Assembly (NCBI GenBank): GCA_958412345.1
Contig: CATYSO010000021.1
Span: 1 to 43,413, forward strand
Direction: 5' to 3'
DNA: 43,413 nt
DNA from: an uncultured Collinsella sp.
GTDB taxonomy: Bacteria > Actinomycetota > Coriobacteriia > Coriobacteriales > Coriobacteriaceae
Within the stretch, counting starts at the first letter, position 1; each line of letters starts with the position of its first letter. The notes beneath the pieces are model-generated. The model saw nothing but the letters and a program-made list of their open reading frames with translations, was not told the origin of the DNA and did not search any database. This document shows positions 1 to 8,157 of the stretch, one piece after another. Position numbers and translations under genes: made by a program.

Positions 1-19
1 GTACGCTTGAACTGCAGAA

Positions 20-49
20 GGGGGAGGCCTCGCGGCCTCCCCCTTTTTT
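20..49 (+). terminator. Intrinsic terminator of a gene upstream of the window
   Basis: A perfect 10-bp G/C stem (20-29 with 34-43), loop TCGC, is followed by six T. It ends a plus-strand transcript that starts before the window. No coding sequence of that gene is visible. Confidence 0.85.
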
Positions 50-113
50 GCGTTTACGGGGCGTAAATGACTCAATTACACCAGACGATCTTATCGTTTT
101 TGGTATTGAGCTT

Positions 114-680
114 TTATTTAAAGAAAATAAATCGAATAACGAGGGCAACTGCTATGGCCGCAATGATCAAAAGCAGGATTGCCAGTCGATGTTGCTTGCG
201 TCGTTTGCTTGACGAAACGAAGATCGACTTTCCTTTTTTTGGCGTTTCGAGATAGCGAGCCGAATGCGTCAAGGTTTGCTTGGGCCGAGGCCCTCGTTGT
301 TGATGAGTGACGGATTCTCTCATCGGCTCATCCTTATCTGCACTGTTTTTAGAGAGCGGCGCATCTTTCAGATATACAGGGTCTCCCGAGGCCACGCCCA
401 TATTTTTGCGCCCCGTTTGTGCGTCCTCGAGTGTTTGATATCGATTTCTCGTTACATACTCGGGTTCGGGATCATTGATTGGCTCTTGCGAGATATGTGG
501 GCGATGGAACCGTGCCGGCTGCTGGGTGGACTCTTCGCCCTGCGTCGGCATAAACCTGTTGTCCTGTCTTTGATCGTCCATGGTGCCCTTTAGCTCGTTA
601 TCAACAACGCTTACGCGCTCATTGTAAGCCCCGTGCCCGAATTTGCTAGGGACATACTCGCTATTTAAGGCACGGTTCAA
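114..680 (-). CDS. Hypothetical tail-anchored membrane protein
   Basis: I do not recognise a family in this 188-residue protein. The first 150 residues are hydrophilic, rich in Q, N, D, E, R and P, and look disordered. A basic patch (SSSKRRKQHR) follows, then one hydrophobic helix at about 166-186 that ends almost at the C-terminus (FIFFK). That is a tail-anchored layout, with a cytoplasmic domain held to the membrane by its last helix. The longest frame starts at TTG 680. An ATG at 581 has a better ribosome site (AAAGGG, 6 nt away) and would give 155 residues. It is divergent from the hsp20 gene with about 180 bp of AT-rich promoter region between them. The reading frame is plausible; the function is unknown. 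Confidence 0.6.
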   Translation of the reverse strand: MNRALNSEYVPSKFGHGAYNERVSVVDNELKGTMDDQRQDNRFMPTQGEESTQQPARFHRPHISQEPINDPEPEYVTRNRYQTLEDAQTGRKNMGVASGDPVYLKDAPLSKNSADKDEPMRESVTHQQRGPRPKQTLTHSARYLETPKKGKSIFVSSSKRRKQHRLAILLLIIAAIAVALVIRFIFFK

Positions 681-763
681 AGAACCTTAATCTATCTAAA
701 ACCTTAGTCATGAACACTTAGATATGCTTATAGTAAGAGACTTAAAAAACTTTATAGTCAGTG

Positions 764-792
764 TATATATGAGAAGCTGCTGGGCATATATA
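764..792. promoter_or_regulatory. Inverted repeat in the hsp20 promoter region
   Basis: TATATATG (764-771) and CATATATA (785-792) form a perfect 8-bp inverted repeat 13 bp apart, in the AT-rich spacer between the divergent genes and about 70 bp before the hsp20 start. It could be an operator or simply overlapping -10 boxes. It is neither CIRCE (TTAGCACTC-N9-GAGTGCTAA) nor a HAIR box (CTTGAGT-N7-ACTCAAG). The arms are low-complexity TA, so the evidence is weak. Confidence 0.3.
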
Positions 793-858
793 AAAGCGTC
801 AAAAGAAGTCCCAGTCACCTAGAAGATGACTCGGCAGTCCTTACAAGGAGTGGTAAAC

Positions 859-1290
859 ATGGCAAGCATGGTTCCTTATCGTTCGGTTTTTGGCGTTCGT
901 CCTTCTGCTAGCTCGCTTTTCGATCTGTTTGATGACATGACCGACCTGGCGAATAGCTCGATTGCCTCCAAGGCGTTCCCCGTTGACGTTGAGGACAAGG
1001 GCGATGGCTACGAGGTCAAGGCGTATCTGACCGGTGTCGCCAAGGATGACATCGACGTCGAGCTCAATGAGGGTCGCCTGTCGATCAGTGTGAACGTCGA
1101 GGAGAGCGCCGAAAACGAGGGCAAGAACTTCCTCCAGAAGGAGTTCGGCTCGTACAGCGCGACGCGCGGCGTGTATCTGAAGGACGCTTCGAGCGAGGGC
1201 CTTTCGGCTAAGTATGCTGACGGCATCCTGACCGTTACGGTTCCCAAGATTGTCGAGAAGAAGAACGTCACGAAGATTTCTATCGACTAA
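859..1290 (+). CDS. Small heat shock protein, Hsp20/alpha-crystallin family
   Basis: This 143-residue ATP-independent chaperone should bind unfolding proteins in the cytoplasm and hold them for refolding. The alpha-crystallin domain spans about residues 40-133 and carries the strand motif GILTVTVPK near its end. The C-terminus ends in an I-x-I motif (KISID), which docks neighbouring subunits in this family's oligomers. The ATG at 859 is chosen because AAGGAG lies 7-8 nt before it; the in-frame ATG at 826 has no such site and would add 11 residues. The gene stands alone, with its own terminator. Regulation by heat or stress is expected for the family, but no known heat-shock operator is visible. 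Confidence 0.93.
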   Translation: MASMVPYRSVFGVRPSASSLFDLFDDMTDLANSSIASKAFPVDVEDKGDGYEVKAYLTGVAKDDIDVELNEGRLSISVNVEESAENEGKNFLQKEFGSYSATRGVYLKDASSEGLSAKYADGILTVTVPKIVEKKNVTKISID

Positions 1291-1324
1291 CGATGGCTTT
1301 GCTTCAATCGAGAGTATGAATTAA

Positions 1325-1356
1325 GGGGGCTGGGAAGTGATTCCCAGCCCCCTTTT
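1325..1356 (+). terminator. Terminator after hsp20
   Basis: A perfect 12-bp stem (1325-1336 with 1341-1352) with loop GTGA is followed by TTTT. It lies between convergent genes, hsp20 on plus and the metallo-hydrolase on minus. Confidence 0.9.
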
Positions 1357-1371
1357 GTTGTCTCGAGTGGG

Positions 1372-2181
1372 CTATTGAATAGTTGTCGGTTGATACTGAC
1401 TTGCAGGGCGTATCGAGAGCTTCCGTGGCCCTTGAAGACAGGTGGCTGAGCTGCCGAGTTCATCATCGAGACTTGCATCAAGCGCGTTGGCATAGCTTTT
1501 GACGGTAAGGCTTGGACGATTATTGTCCTGGCTGATGTGCATGGCGATGAGCTGTTCTGTGCGATCGGTAACAAGTTCTCGCGCGGCTTCGGCGGCTTGG
1601 TTGTTGGAGAGATGCCCCTTTGTGGACAGGATGCGCTCCTGAAGAAAGCGTGGGTACGGTCCTTCGCGCAACATAGTTACATCGTGGTTGCTTTCGAGCG
1701 CGAGAACTCGACAGTCTTTGAGGATGCCTATGGCCTTGCTCGACAACTCTCCGGTGTCGGTGGCAAACCCAATGGAATCATCGAGAGCATTAAATCGATA
1801 ACCGACAGGATTGATGACATCGTGCGATGTTGAGTAGGTTTGCACGTGGATGCCGGCAATGGGGAGCGTGTCGCCGGGGTCAAATTCCTCTACGCGCAGG
1901 TGCGCGAGGTTTTCTTTGCATGAAAGGGTGTCCCTGCTGGCAAAGAGGGGACCATGCCAGTGCTTGCACCATACATCGAGCCCCTTGATATGGTCTCCAT
2001 GCTCATGAGTGATTACAAGAGCGGCGACGTCGTCTGCCGAGAGGCCAAGCTCCGCCATGCGTTTAAGTGTCTCGCGGCGGGACAGGCCGTTATCGATCAT
2101 GATGAGGCCTTGCGGTCCCTCGATGAGCGCGCAGTTGCCTTTTGAGCCGCTGCCGAGGATATGAAGGTGCAGACGAGACAT
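1372..2181 (-). CDS. MBL-fold metallo-hydrolase, YycJ/WalJ type
   Basis: This 269-residue protein belongs to the metallo-beta-lactamase superfamily and looks like the YycJ/WalJ branch, predicted nucleases often found beside the WalKR genes in Firmicutes. It opens with the branch's typical LHILGSGSKGN stretch. The metal motif THEHGDH is at residues 58-64, and further ligands are likely at the STSHD and FATDTGE segments. Start: a longer frame exists upstream (to 2262), but the domain begins at ATG 2181 with MSRLHLHILGSGS, so that start is used even though its ribosome site (GGA) is weak. It is divergent from tilS with 48 bp between. No walK/walR genes lie nearby, so a link to cell-wall control cannot be claimed here. 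Confidence 0.85.
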   Translation of the reverse strand: MSRLHLHILGSGSKGNCALIEGPQGLIMIDNGLSRRETLKRMAELGLSADDVAALVITHEHGDHIKGLDVWCKHWHGPLFASRDTLSCKENLAHLRVEEFDPGDTLPIAGIHVQTYSTSHDVINPVGYRFNALDDSIGFATDTGELSSKAIGILKDCRVLALESNHDVTMLREGPYPRFLQERILSTKGHLSNNQAAEAARELVTDRTEQLIAMHISQDNNRPSLTVKSYANALDASLDDELGSSATCLQGPRKLSIRPASQYQPTTIQ

Positions 2182-2229
2182 AAGATTCCAAAGGATACAA
2201 TGGGTGCGGTCGAATAGAGGAGGAAGCGA

Positions 2230-3771
2230 ATGCCAACGGTATCTCAGCATTATGGACACCATGCTGCGTTGAGGGCTGATGATAAGGCCCCGGCAACGCG
2301 GCAGACGGCTGCCCCCGTGGTGCTCATGGTATCAGGTGGTGCGGACTCGACGGCGCTGCTCCTCATGGCTTGCACATCAAAGCTGGATATACAGGATGGA
2401 CGTGGCGTAGCCCCCATCGCGCGCGAGCGGCTGCATGTGCTGCATGTAAACCATCATCTGCGTGGCGAGTCATCCGATGGCGACGAAGCCTTTGTGCGCG
2501 ACCTGTGTGCACAATACGGCTTGCCGCTGTGTGTCGAGCATGCCTATTTTGACGACGAGTCGGGCAATATCGAGGCCGCGGCGCGCGAAGTGCGCTATAC
2601 CGCGGCACGCAGATATGTTCGCGAGCTCTGCGCCCAGACGGGGGCACCGCGAACGGCAGCTCGTATCTGCACCGCGCACACGTCTTCGGACCGCGCGGAA
2701 ACGTTTTTGATGAATGCCATTAAAGGATCGGGGCCCGCAGGCCTATCGAGCATTCCCCGCCGGAGGAATATCGTGGTGCGGCCCTTGCTCGACCTGACTC
2801 ATGATGAGCTCGTGAGCTATCTGCAGGTACATGGTCAGCCGTGGCGAGAGGACGAGAGCAACGAGGACGTATCGTACTTGCGCAACTATGTGCGCCATCG
2901 CGTTATGCCAGTGGTGGCGCAGCGCAACGCGAGCGTTTGCAAGACGATCGGCGCTGCCTGCGAGATCCTGGGGGACGAGGACGCGTTTCTGTCTCAGCTT
3001 TCGGCGCAAGCCTTTCGAAGCTGCCTGCGCAAAGAGGCGGCGGGCGCGCTGGTCCTTGACGCGCGTCGCCTTGCGGCTGCCGAGGTTGTGATCGCGCGGC
3101 GTATCGTGCGGTTGGCGATTAAGCGTATCGATCCGGATGCTCGCCCGGAGATGCGGCATGTGGAGCGTGTGCTCTCCTGTGTCGCTGCGGGCTCGGGCTC
3201 GGTAACGCTTCCTGCGGGAATTGATGCCCGTGTGGAGTTTGGCATGCTGGCGTTCAAGGCCCCGGCGGCGCGCGAGGGCTTAGTGGCCGACTGGATCTCC
3301 GTTCCCGGTCGTCTGCCGCTGGGGGCGGGGCGTATGCTGACAGCAGAGCCGATGGCTGTGGAGCCGGGGCGCGATATCGTGCACCGTGCCCGCGAGCTTG
3401 CTGCTGCCGGAGAGGTTGCGGCCTTGGTGGATGCGGCGGCCCTGGGGTTCGCCGACCGCGATAGCGAGCGGATCCTGGCGGGCTCGCGCGGGGAGATTCC
3501 CGCCGAGGCGCGATTGGCGCGCCTGTGGGTGGATAGCCCTGTGCCGGGAGACGTGATGTGCCCGTTGGGGATGAACGGTCGAAGCAAGAAAGTGTCAGAC
3601 CTGTTGAACGAGGCGCGCATTCCTGTTTCAGACCGCTCTGGCGTACCCGTGGTAAGAACGGCTCCGGGAGGTGCCGTAGTATGGGTCGCGGGCGTTCGCG
3701 CGGACGAACGTTTTAAGTGCACGGCGGCGACGCGCGTGGCCTATCTGCTTCGCGTGGTTGACGCGGATTAG
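2230..3771 (+). CDS. tilS: tRNA(Ile)-lysidine synthetase
   Basis: TilS uses ATP and lysine to convert the wobble cytidine of the CAU-anticodon tRNA-Ile to lysidine, so that it reads AUA as isoleucine; it is normally essential. The ATP-pyrophosphatase P-loop SGGADS is at residues 35-40. The catalytic domain continues to about 250 (HVNHHLRG, TAHTSSDRAETFLMN, and the RPLLDLTHDEL region). The C-terminal substrate-binding domain ends near SDLLNEARIPVSDRSGVPVV. The 513-residue length is near the upper end for full-length TilS with both domains. The ATG at 2230 follows AGAGGAGG. The order tilS-hpt-ftsH is the same conserved cluster seen in Bacillus, which strengthens the call. Confidence 0.95.
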   Translation: MPTVSQHYGHHAALRADDKAPATRQTAAPVVLMVSGGADSTALLLMACTSKLDIQDGRGVAPIARERLHVLHVNHHLRGESSDGDEAFVRDLCAQYGLPLCVEHAYFDDESGNIEAAAREVRYTAARRYVRELCAQTGAPRTAARICTAHTSSDRAETFLMNAIKGSGPAGLSSIPRRRNIVVRPLLDLTHDELVSYLQVHGQPWREDESNEDVSYLRNYVRHRVMPVVAQRNASVCKTIGAACEILGDEDAFLSQLSAQAFRSCLRKEAAGALVLDARRLAAAEVVIARRIVRLAIKRIDPDARPEMRHVERVLSCVAAGSGSVTLPAGIDARVEFGMLAFKAPAAREGLVADWISVPGRLPLGAGRMLTAEPMAVEPGRDIVHRARELAAAGEVAALVDAAALGFADRDSERILAGSRGEIPAEARLARLWVDSPVPGDVMCPLGMNGRSKKVSDLLNEARIPVSDRSGVPVVRTAPGGAVVWVAGVRADERFKCTAATRVAYLLRVVDAD

Positions 3772-3856
3772 CTCCTCGCACCAGCTTTTCTGTGCGGCGT
3801 TGACGGTATTCCCGCGCTGATGGTGCGCGGGCTGGAAAATATACCCCGTGCGCTGC

Positions 3857-3862
3857 TAGAAT
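3857..3862 (+). promoter_or_regulatory. Candidate -10 box for hpt-ftsH
   Basis: TAGAAT lies in the 148-bp tilS-hpt spacer, about 58 bp before the hpt start. There is no convincing -35 box, so this is a weak call. It would allow hpt-ftsH to be transcribed separately from tilS. Confidence 0.3.
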
Positions 3863-3919
3863 GTGTAGTTCGCGTCCATGCGGCGGTGCGTGGGCGATTA
3901 AGCACAAGAAAGGGTTGTC

Positions 3920-4468
3920 ATGGCTTCTCAACATCCGGATATCGAGAAGGTTCTGTTTACGCAGGAGGATATCGACGGTATCGTCTCTCGCCTGGGCGAG
4001 GAGATTACGCGCGACTATGCGGGTAAGGATCTGGTGCTGATCGCGGTCCTGCGCGGCGCTGTTGTCTTTATGGGCGACCTGATGCGCAAGATCGAGCTGC
4101 CGACCAACATCGATTTCATGGCTGTTTCGAGCTATGGCGACGGTGTGAAGTCTTCGGGTATCGTGCGTATCATTAAGGACCTGGATATCGACATCCGTGG
4201 TCGCGACGTGCTGATTGTCGAGGACATTCTGGACTCGGGCCTGACGCTCAAGTACCTGATGAAGAATCTCGAGAGCCGTAAGCCCGCTTCACTGGAGGTC
4301 GCTGCCTTCCTGTGGAAGGACGTTGAGGACCGCGTCTCGGCCGTCACGCCCAAGTATGTTGGAACCCATTGCCCCGATGCCTTTGTGGTGGGCTACGGCC
4401 TCGACTATGCCGAGCGCTATCGCAACCTTCCGTATCTGGGCATTTTGAAACCGGAGGTTTATTCGTAA
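3920..4468 (+). CDS. hpt: Hypoxanthine phosphoribosyltransferase
   Basis: This purine salvage enzyme joins hypoxanthine or guanine to PRPP to make IMP or GMP in the cytoplasm. The PRPP-binding signature LIVEDILDSGLT is at residues 98-109, with the two acidic residues that hold the ribose hydroxyls. The AVLRGAVVFMGDL loop near 42-54 and the C-terminal base-binding region (DAFVVGYGLDYAERYRNLPYLG) also match. Its length of 182 residues is usual. AAAGGG precedes the ATG. It ends one base before the ftsH ATG, so the two genes are very likely translated from one message, as in other Gram-positive bacteria. Confidence 0.95.
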   Translation: MASQHPDIEKVLFTQEDIDGIVSRLGEEITRDYAGKDLVLIAVLRGAVVFMGDLMRKIELPTNIDFMAVSSYGDGVKSSGIVRIIKDLDIDIRGRDVLIVEDILDSGLTLKYLMKNLESRKPASLEVAAFLWKDVEDRVSAVTPKYVGTHCPDAFVVGYGLDYAERYRNLPYLGILKPEVYS

Positions 4469-4469
4469 G

Positions 4470-6617
4470 ATGCCCGACGACCGTAACGATAACAATTCCC
4501 AGACTCCCCGGGAGCCTAAGATCCCGGGGATGCCCGGAGGCAAGAAGCCCACGCGTACGGGCTGGCTGTATTTTATTTTGGCTTGCGCGCTTCTGGGCTA
4601 TGCCTTCTTTAATATGGGCTCCGGCTTTGCCAACTCCAGCAATACCGTAAAGCTCGCGACGAGTGAGATGGTGAGCGCCATCAAGCAGGATCGCGTCGAA
4701 GATCTGACCTATACGGTTCAGGACGGAAGCGTGACGGGTCATTACTGGAAGACGAAAAAGGACAAGGGCGACACGAGCGAGCTCAAGAGCTTTTCCTCGA
4801 CCTATGTCGGTTCCGATTCGCTTGCCGAGCTCATGGCGGAGCACCCCGATACCAAGTACATCATCAACACCAACGATCCCGATTTTTGGGGCGACTTGGC
4901 GATGAGTGTGCTTCCGACGATTGCCTTGATCGCCATCATGTTCTACTTTATGCGCCAGATGATGGGCGCCAATAATAGGAACATGCAGTTTGGCAAGACC
5001 AATGCCAAGACCAACGAGGCTACGCGTCCCAAGGTCAAGTTCGAGGACGTTGCCGGCGTGGACGAGGCAGTCGAGGAACTCGAGGAGATCCGCGACTTCC
5101 TGAGCGATCCGGACCGCTATCGCAAGCTGGGTGCCAAGATTCCGCGCGGCGTTTTGCTGGTGGGCCCTCCGGGTACCGGTAAGACGCTGCTGGCCAAGGC
5201 CGTTGCCGGCGAGGCGGGCGTGCCGTTCTTTAGCATCTCGGGTTCTGACTTTGTCGAGATGTTCGTGGGCGTTGGCGCCAGCCGCGTGCGCGACCTTTTT
5301 AAGGAGGCCAAGTCCCAGGCTCCGTCAATCATCTTTATTGACGAGATCGATGCCGTGGGACGTCAGCGCGGAGCCGGCTTGGGCGGCGGCCACGACGAGC
5401 GCGAGCAGACGCTTAACCAACTGCTGGTCGAGATGGACGGTTTTGAGGAAAGCGAGTCGGTCATCCTGATCGCTGCCACCAACCGCCCCGATATTCTGGA
5501 TCCGGCGCTGCTGCGTCCCGGCCGTTTTGACCGTCAGGTCACGGTCGACCGTCCGGACGTAAAGGGCCGCGAGCAGATCTTGCGCGTGCATGCTGAGAAC
5601 AAGCCGATGGACGAGGACGTTAAGTTTGAGAAGCTCGCCCAGATGACCGTTGGCTTTACTGGTGCCGATTTGGCGAACCTGCTCAACGAGTCTGCACTGC
5701 TGGCCGCTCGTCGTCATCGTTCTGTGATCTCGATGGACGAGGTCGAGGAGTCGATGGAGCGTGTGATTGCCGGACCGCAACGCAAGGGCCGCGTGATGAC
5801 CGAAGCCGAGAGCACCACGATTGCTTACCACGAGAGCGGTCACGCCCTGGTGGGCCACATCTTGGAGCATTCCGATCCGGTTCATAAGATCTCGATCGTC
5901 AGCCGCGGTCAGGCCCTGGGCTACACGCTGCAGCTTCCGCAGGAGGACCACTTCCTCAAGACCAAGAACGAGATGCTCGACGAGCTCGCCGTGTTCTTGG
6001 GTGGTCGCGTCGCCGAGGAGCTCATGTGCGATGACATTACGTCGGGCGCGAGCAACGACCTGGAACGCGCGACCAAGATGGCACGCGAGATGGTCACGCG
6101 TCTGGGCATGAGCGAGGAGCTGGGCACGCAAGTGTTTGGTGAGGCGCAGCATCAGGTGTTCCTTGGTCGCGATTACGCCGATCACCAGGATTACTCCGAG
6201 GAGACGGCGCGCCGCATCGATATCGAGGTTCAGCGCATCATGCGCGAAGCCCATCGCCGTGCGATCGAGATTTTGGGTGCCCGTCGCGATCAGCTCGATC
6301 TGATGGCGAAGGTGCTGCTTGAGCGCGAAACCGTCGAGGGCGACGCCGTGAATGCCCTGCTCGACAACGAGTGGGATGCCTACCTTGAGCGCGAGGGCGA
6401 TATCCTGGCGGCCAAGGAGGAACGCAATGCCAAGGCGGCCGGCATACCGACCAAGAAGCGCGCGCCTCGTATGAGCGAGGAGGAGCTAGCGGCTGATGCC
6501 GCGGCTTTTGCGCAGGCGGCGATGCAGGAGGATGCCGAAGCCGCATCCGAGGATGCTGACGATGCCGAGAGCGCTGGCGAAAAGAAGGCCGACGGCAATA
6601 CTGACGTCGACGAGTAA
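4470..6617 (+). CDS. ftsH: ATP-dependent zinc metalloprotease FtsH
   Basis: FtsH is a membrane-anchored hexameric AAA+ protease that extracts and degrades membrane proteins and some unstable regulators. The order is: a proline-rich cytoplasmic start, first membrane helix about 32-49, an external domain, second helix about 144-164, then the AAA+ module with Walker A GPPGTGKT (232-239) and Walker B IIFIDE (287-292), the second region of homology around NRPDILDPALLRPGRFD, and the zinc motif HESGH (454-458). The C-terminal 100 residues are an Ala/Glu/Asp-rich low-complexity tail. At 715 residues it is longer than typical FtsH (about 640), mostly because of this tail. It follows hpt by one base and ends in a strong terminator. 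Confidence 0.97.
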   Translation: MPDDRNDNNSQTPREPKIPGMPGGKKPTRTGWLYFILACALLGYAFFNMGSGFANSSNTVKLATSEMVSAIKQDRVEDLTYTVQDGSVTGHYWKTKKDKGDTSELKSFSSTYVGSDSLAELMAEHPDTKYIINTNDPDFWGDLAMSVLPTIALIAIMFYFMRQMMGANNRNMQFGKTNAKTNEATRPKVKFEDVAGVDEAVEELEEIRDFLSDPDRYRKLGAKIPRGVLLVGPPGTGKTLLAKAVAGEAGVPFFSISGSDFVEMFVGVGASRVRDLFKEAKSQAPSIIFIDEIDAVGRQRGAGLGGGHDEREQTLNQLLVEMDGFEESESVILIAATNRPDILDPALLRPGRFDRQVTVDRPDVKGREQILRVHAENKPMDEDVKFEKLAQMTVGFTGADLANLLNESALLAARRHRSVISMDEVEESMERVIAGPQRKGRVMTEAESTTIAYHESGHALVGHILEHSDPVHKISIVSRGQALGYTLQLPQEDHFLKTKNEMLDELAVFLGGRVAEELMCDDITSGASNDLERATKMAREMVTRLGMSEELGTQVFGEAQHQVFLGRDYADHQDYSEETARRIDIEVQRIMREAHRRAIEILGARRDQLDLMAKVLLERETVEGDAVNALLDNEWDAYLEREGDILAAKEERNAKAAGIPTKKRAPRMSEEELAADAAAFAQAAMQEDAEAASEDADDAESAGEKKADGNTDVDE

Positions 6618-6630
6618 TCTTTGTCACGAG

Positions 6631-6662
6631 AGCCTCCGCGGGGAAACCTACGGAGGCTTTTT
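6631..6662 (+). terminator. Terminator after ftsH
   Basis: AGCCTCCG (6631-6638) pairs perfectly with CGGAGGCT (6651-6658) and runs into five T. It closes the tilS-hpt-ftsH block. Confidence 0.85.
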
Positions 6663-6688
6663 CCTTTTGGCCGATATGGGGCCGTCTG

Positions 6689-6746
6689 TTGATTGGGGAC
6701 AGACTTAAATGAGCGTTTTCACGCATTTAAGTCTGTCCCCAATCAA
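6689..6746. repeat. Perfect 23-bp inverted repeat with GGGGACAG core (family 2, copy A)
   Basis: The arms 6689-6711 and 6724-6746 are perfect complements around a 12-nt centre. Each arm carries GATTGGGGACAGACTTA, which matches the core of the other family-2 palindromes (AATTnGGGACAG). It sits between the ftsH terminator and the aminotransferase promoter. There is no T-run after it, so it is not a standard terminator. It resembles a REP/MITE unit. Confidence 0.85.
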
Positions 6747-6777
6747 CATTGCTGCGGCACTTTGCTCAGCTAAAGCG

Positions 6778-6783
6778 TACAAT
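6778..6783 (+). promoter_or_regulatory. Candidate -10 box (TACAAT) for the aminotransferase gene
   Basis: TACAAT lies 24 bp before the chosen ATG, giving a short leader. The same hexamer precedes the genes at 8158, 28198 and 41804. No clear -35 is seen here. Confidence 0.45.
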
Positions 6784-6807
6784 AGCGCCTATGCGAAAGG
6801 GGAACAG

Positions 6808-7998
6808 ATGATCAACGAAACCATGTATGCTCGCGGTGCGGAGAGCTCCATCATTCGCGAGATTTTTAGCTATGGCCTTGAGCGCAAGGCGCAAATCGGC
6901 GCGGAAAACGTGTTCGATTTCTCGCTGGGCAACCCGAGCGTTCCTGCTCCCGCTGCCGTCGCGGAGTCCATCAAAAAGGCGCTTGAACTGCCGAGCGAGC
7001 AGCTGCACGGATACACGCCCGCACCGGGCCTGCCGCAATGTCGAGCAGCCGTCGCCGAATCGCTCAACCGTCGCTTCGGTACGAGCTATGAGGGCAAGGA
7101 TGTCTTTATGACCGTGGGCGCGGCGGCTTCGCTCACCTGCACGCTCAATGCCGTTACGAACCCGGGTGACGAAGTCATTGTTATCGCTCCGTACTTCCCG
7201 GAGTATCGCGTGTGGATCGAGAAAGCTGGTTGCACGTGCGTCGAGGCGCTCGCCGATGAAGATACGTTCCAGCTGAGCGTGAGTAACGTGCTCAAGGCGA
7301 TTACCGATAAGACGGCTGCCGTCATCATCGACTCGCCCAACAATCCGACCGGTGCCGTATATACACGCGACACGCTGACGCGACTGGCCAATGTTCTGCG
7401 CGAGGCCAACGCTCAGCGCGATCCCGAGAATCCGATTATGCTCATCTCTGATGAGCCGTATCGTGAGATTGTCTATGGCGCCGAGGTGCCTTGGGTGCCT
7501 TCGATCTACGAGCACACCATCGTGTGCTACTCGTATTCCAAGTCGCTTTCGCTACCGGGCGAGCGCGTGGGGTGGATTCTGGTTCCCGATACGAATCCTC
7601 AGGCAGCTCGTCTAATGCCGGCCGTTGCCGGTGCCGCCCGCACGCTGGGCTTTGTGTGCGCACCGGCCCTCTTCCAGCGTGTAATCATCGACTGCATTGA
7701 TGAGCCGAGTGATGTCGAGGCCTATGCGCGCAACCGCACCGCGCTTACCGACGCACTAGCGGAGTACGGCTACACCTATGTTGAGCCGGATGGCGCGTTC
7801 TACCTGTGGGTGAAAGCGCTGGAGCCCGATGCAAACGCCTTCTGCGAGCGCGCGAAGAAGTATGAGCTGCTCGCGGTGCCTTCGGATAGCTTTGGCATGC
7901 CGGGCTGGTTCCGCCTGGGCTACTGCGTGAGCTATGAGACAATCGTCAACTCGCTGCCTGCCTGGAAGCAGCTGGCCGACGAATATCGTCGAAAGTAA
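6808..7998 (+). CDS. PLP-dependent aminotransferase (class I/II)
   Basis: This fold-type I aminotransferase of 396 residues should move an amino group between an amino acid and a 2-oxo acid in the cytoplasm. The PLP-binding features are in order: SPNNPTG at 176-182, the ring-nitrogen aspartate in SDEPYREIVY (D215), the Schiff-base lysine in YSYSKSLSLPGERVGW (K245), and a C-terminal substrate-arginine region around GWFRLGYC. The family is that of aspartate/alanine-type aminotransferases; the exact substrate cannot be read from sequence. The ATG at 6808 is preceded by AAAGGGG. An upstream in-frame start near 6709 would run through an inverted repeat and is rejected. It is monocistronic. Confidence 0.9.
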   Translation: MINETMYARGAESSIIREIFSYGLERKAQIGAENVFDFSLGNPSVPAPAAVAESIKKALELPSEQLHGYTPAPGLPQCRAAVAESLNRRFGTSYEGKDVFMTVGAAASLTCTLNAVTNPGDEVIVIAPYFPEYRVWIEKAGCTCVEALADEDTFQLSVSNVLKAITDKTAAVIIDSPNNPTGAVYTRDTLTRLANVLREANAQRDPENPIMLISDEPYREIVYGAEVPWVPSIYEHTIVCYSYSKSLSLPGERVGWILVPDTNPQAARLMPAVAGAARTLGFVCAPALFQRVIIDCIDEPSDVEAYARNRTALTDALAEYGYTYVEPDGAFYLWVKALEPDANAFCERAKKYELLAVPSDSFGMPGWFRLGYCVSYETIVNSLPAWKQLADEYRRK

Positions 7999-8027
7999 AG
8001 CGCTCTGCTTACAATGTTTTACGTGAA

Positions 8028-8056
8028 ACGGGGTTTGGTTTTAAGCCAGACCCCGT
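8028..8056 (+). terminator. Hairpin after the aminotransferase gene, possible terminator
   Basis: An 11-bp stem with one G-U pair (8028-8038 with 8046-8056) lies 30 bp past the stop codon. Only TGTCT follows, so termination would be weak. Confidence 0.45.
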
Positions 8057-8091
8057 TGTCTATGCCGTTGTGTGATTGGGATGAAGCAGTT

Positions 8092-8120
8092 TTACGACTG
8101 CCGAAAGCTATGCGTACAAT
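8092..8120 (+). promoter_or_regulatory. Candidate promoter of the PHP gene
   Basis: TTACGA (8092-8097), a 17-bp spacer and TACAAT (8115-8120) give a normal sigma-70 layout 37 bp before the ATG. Confidence 0.55.
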
Positions 8121-8157
8121 GAATATACGCGACGGCCATACTGGACAAGGAGACCCG

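Noticed and set aside
764..792. CIRCE or HAIR heat-shock operator before hsp20
   Set aside because: The inverted repeat found does not match either consensus.
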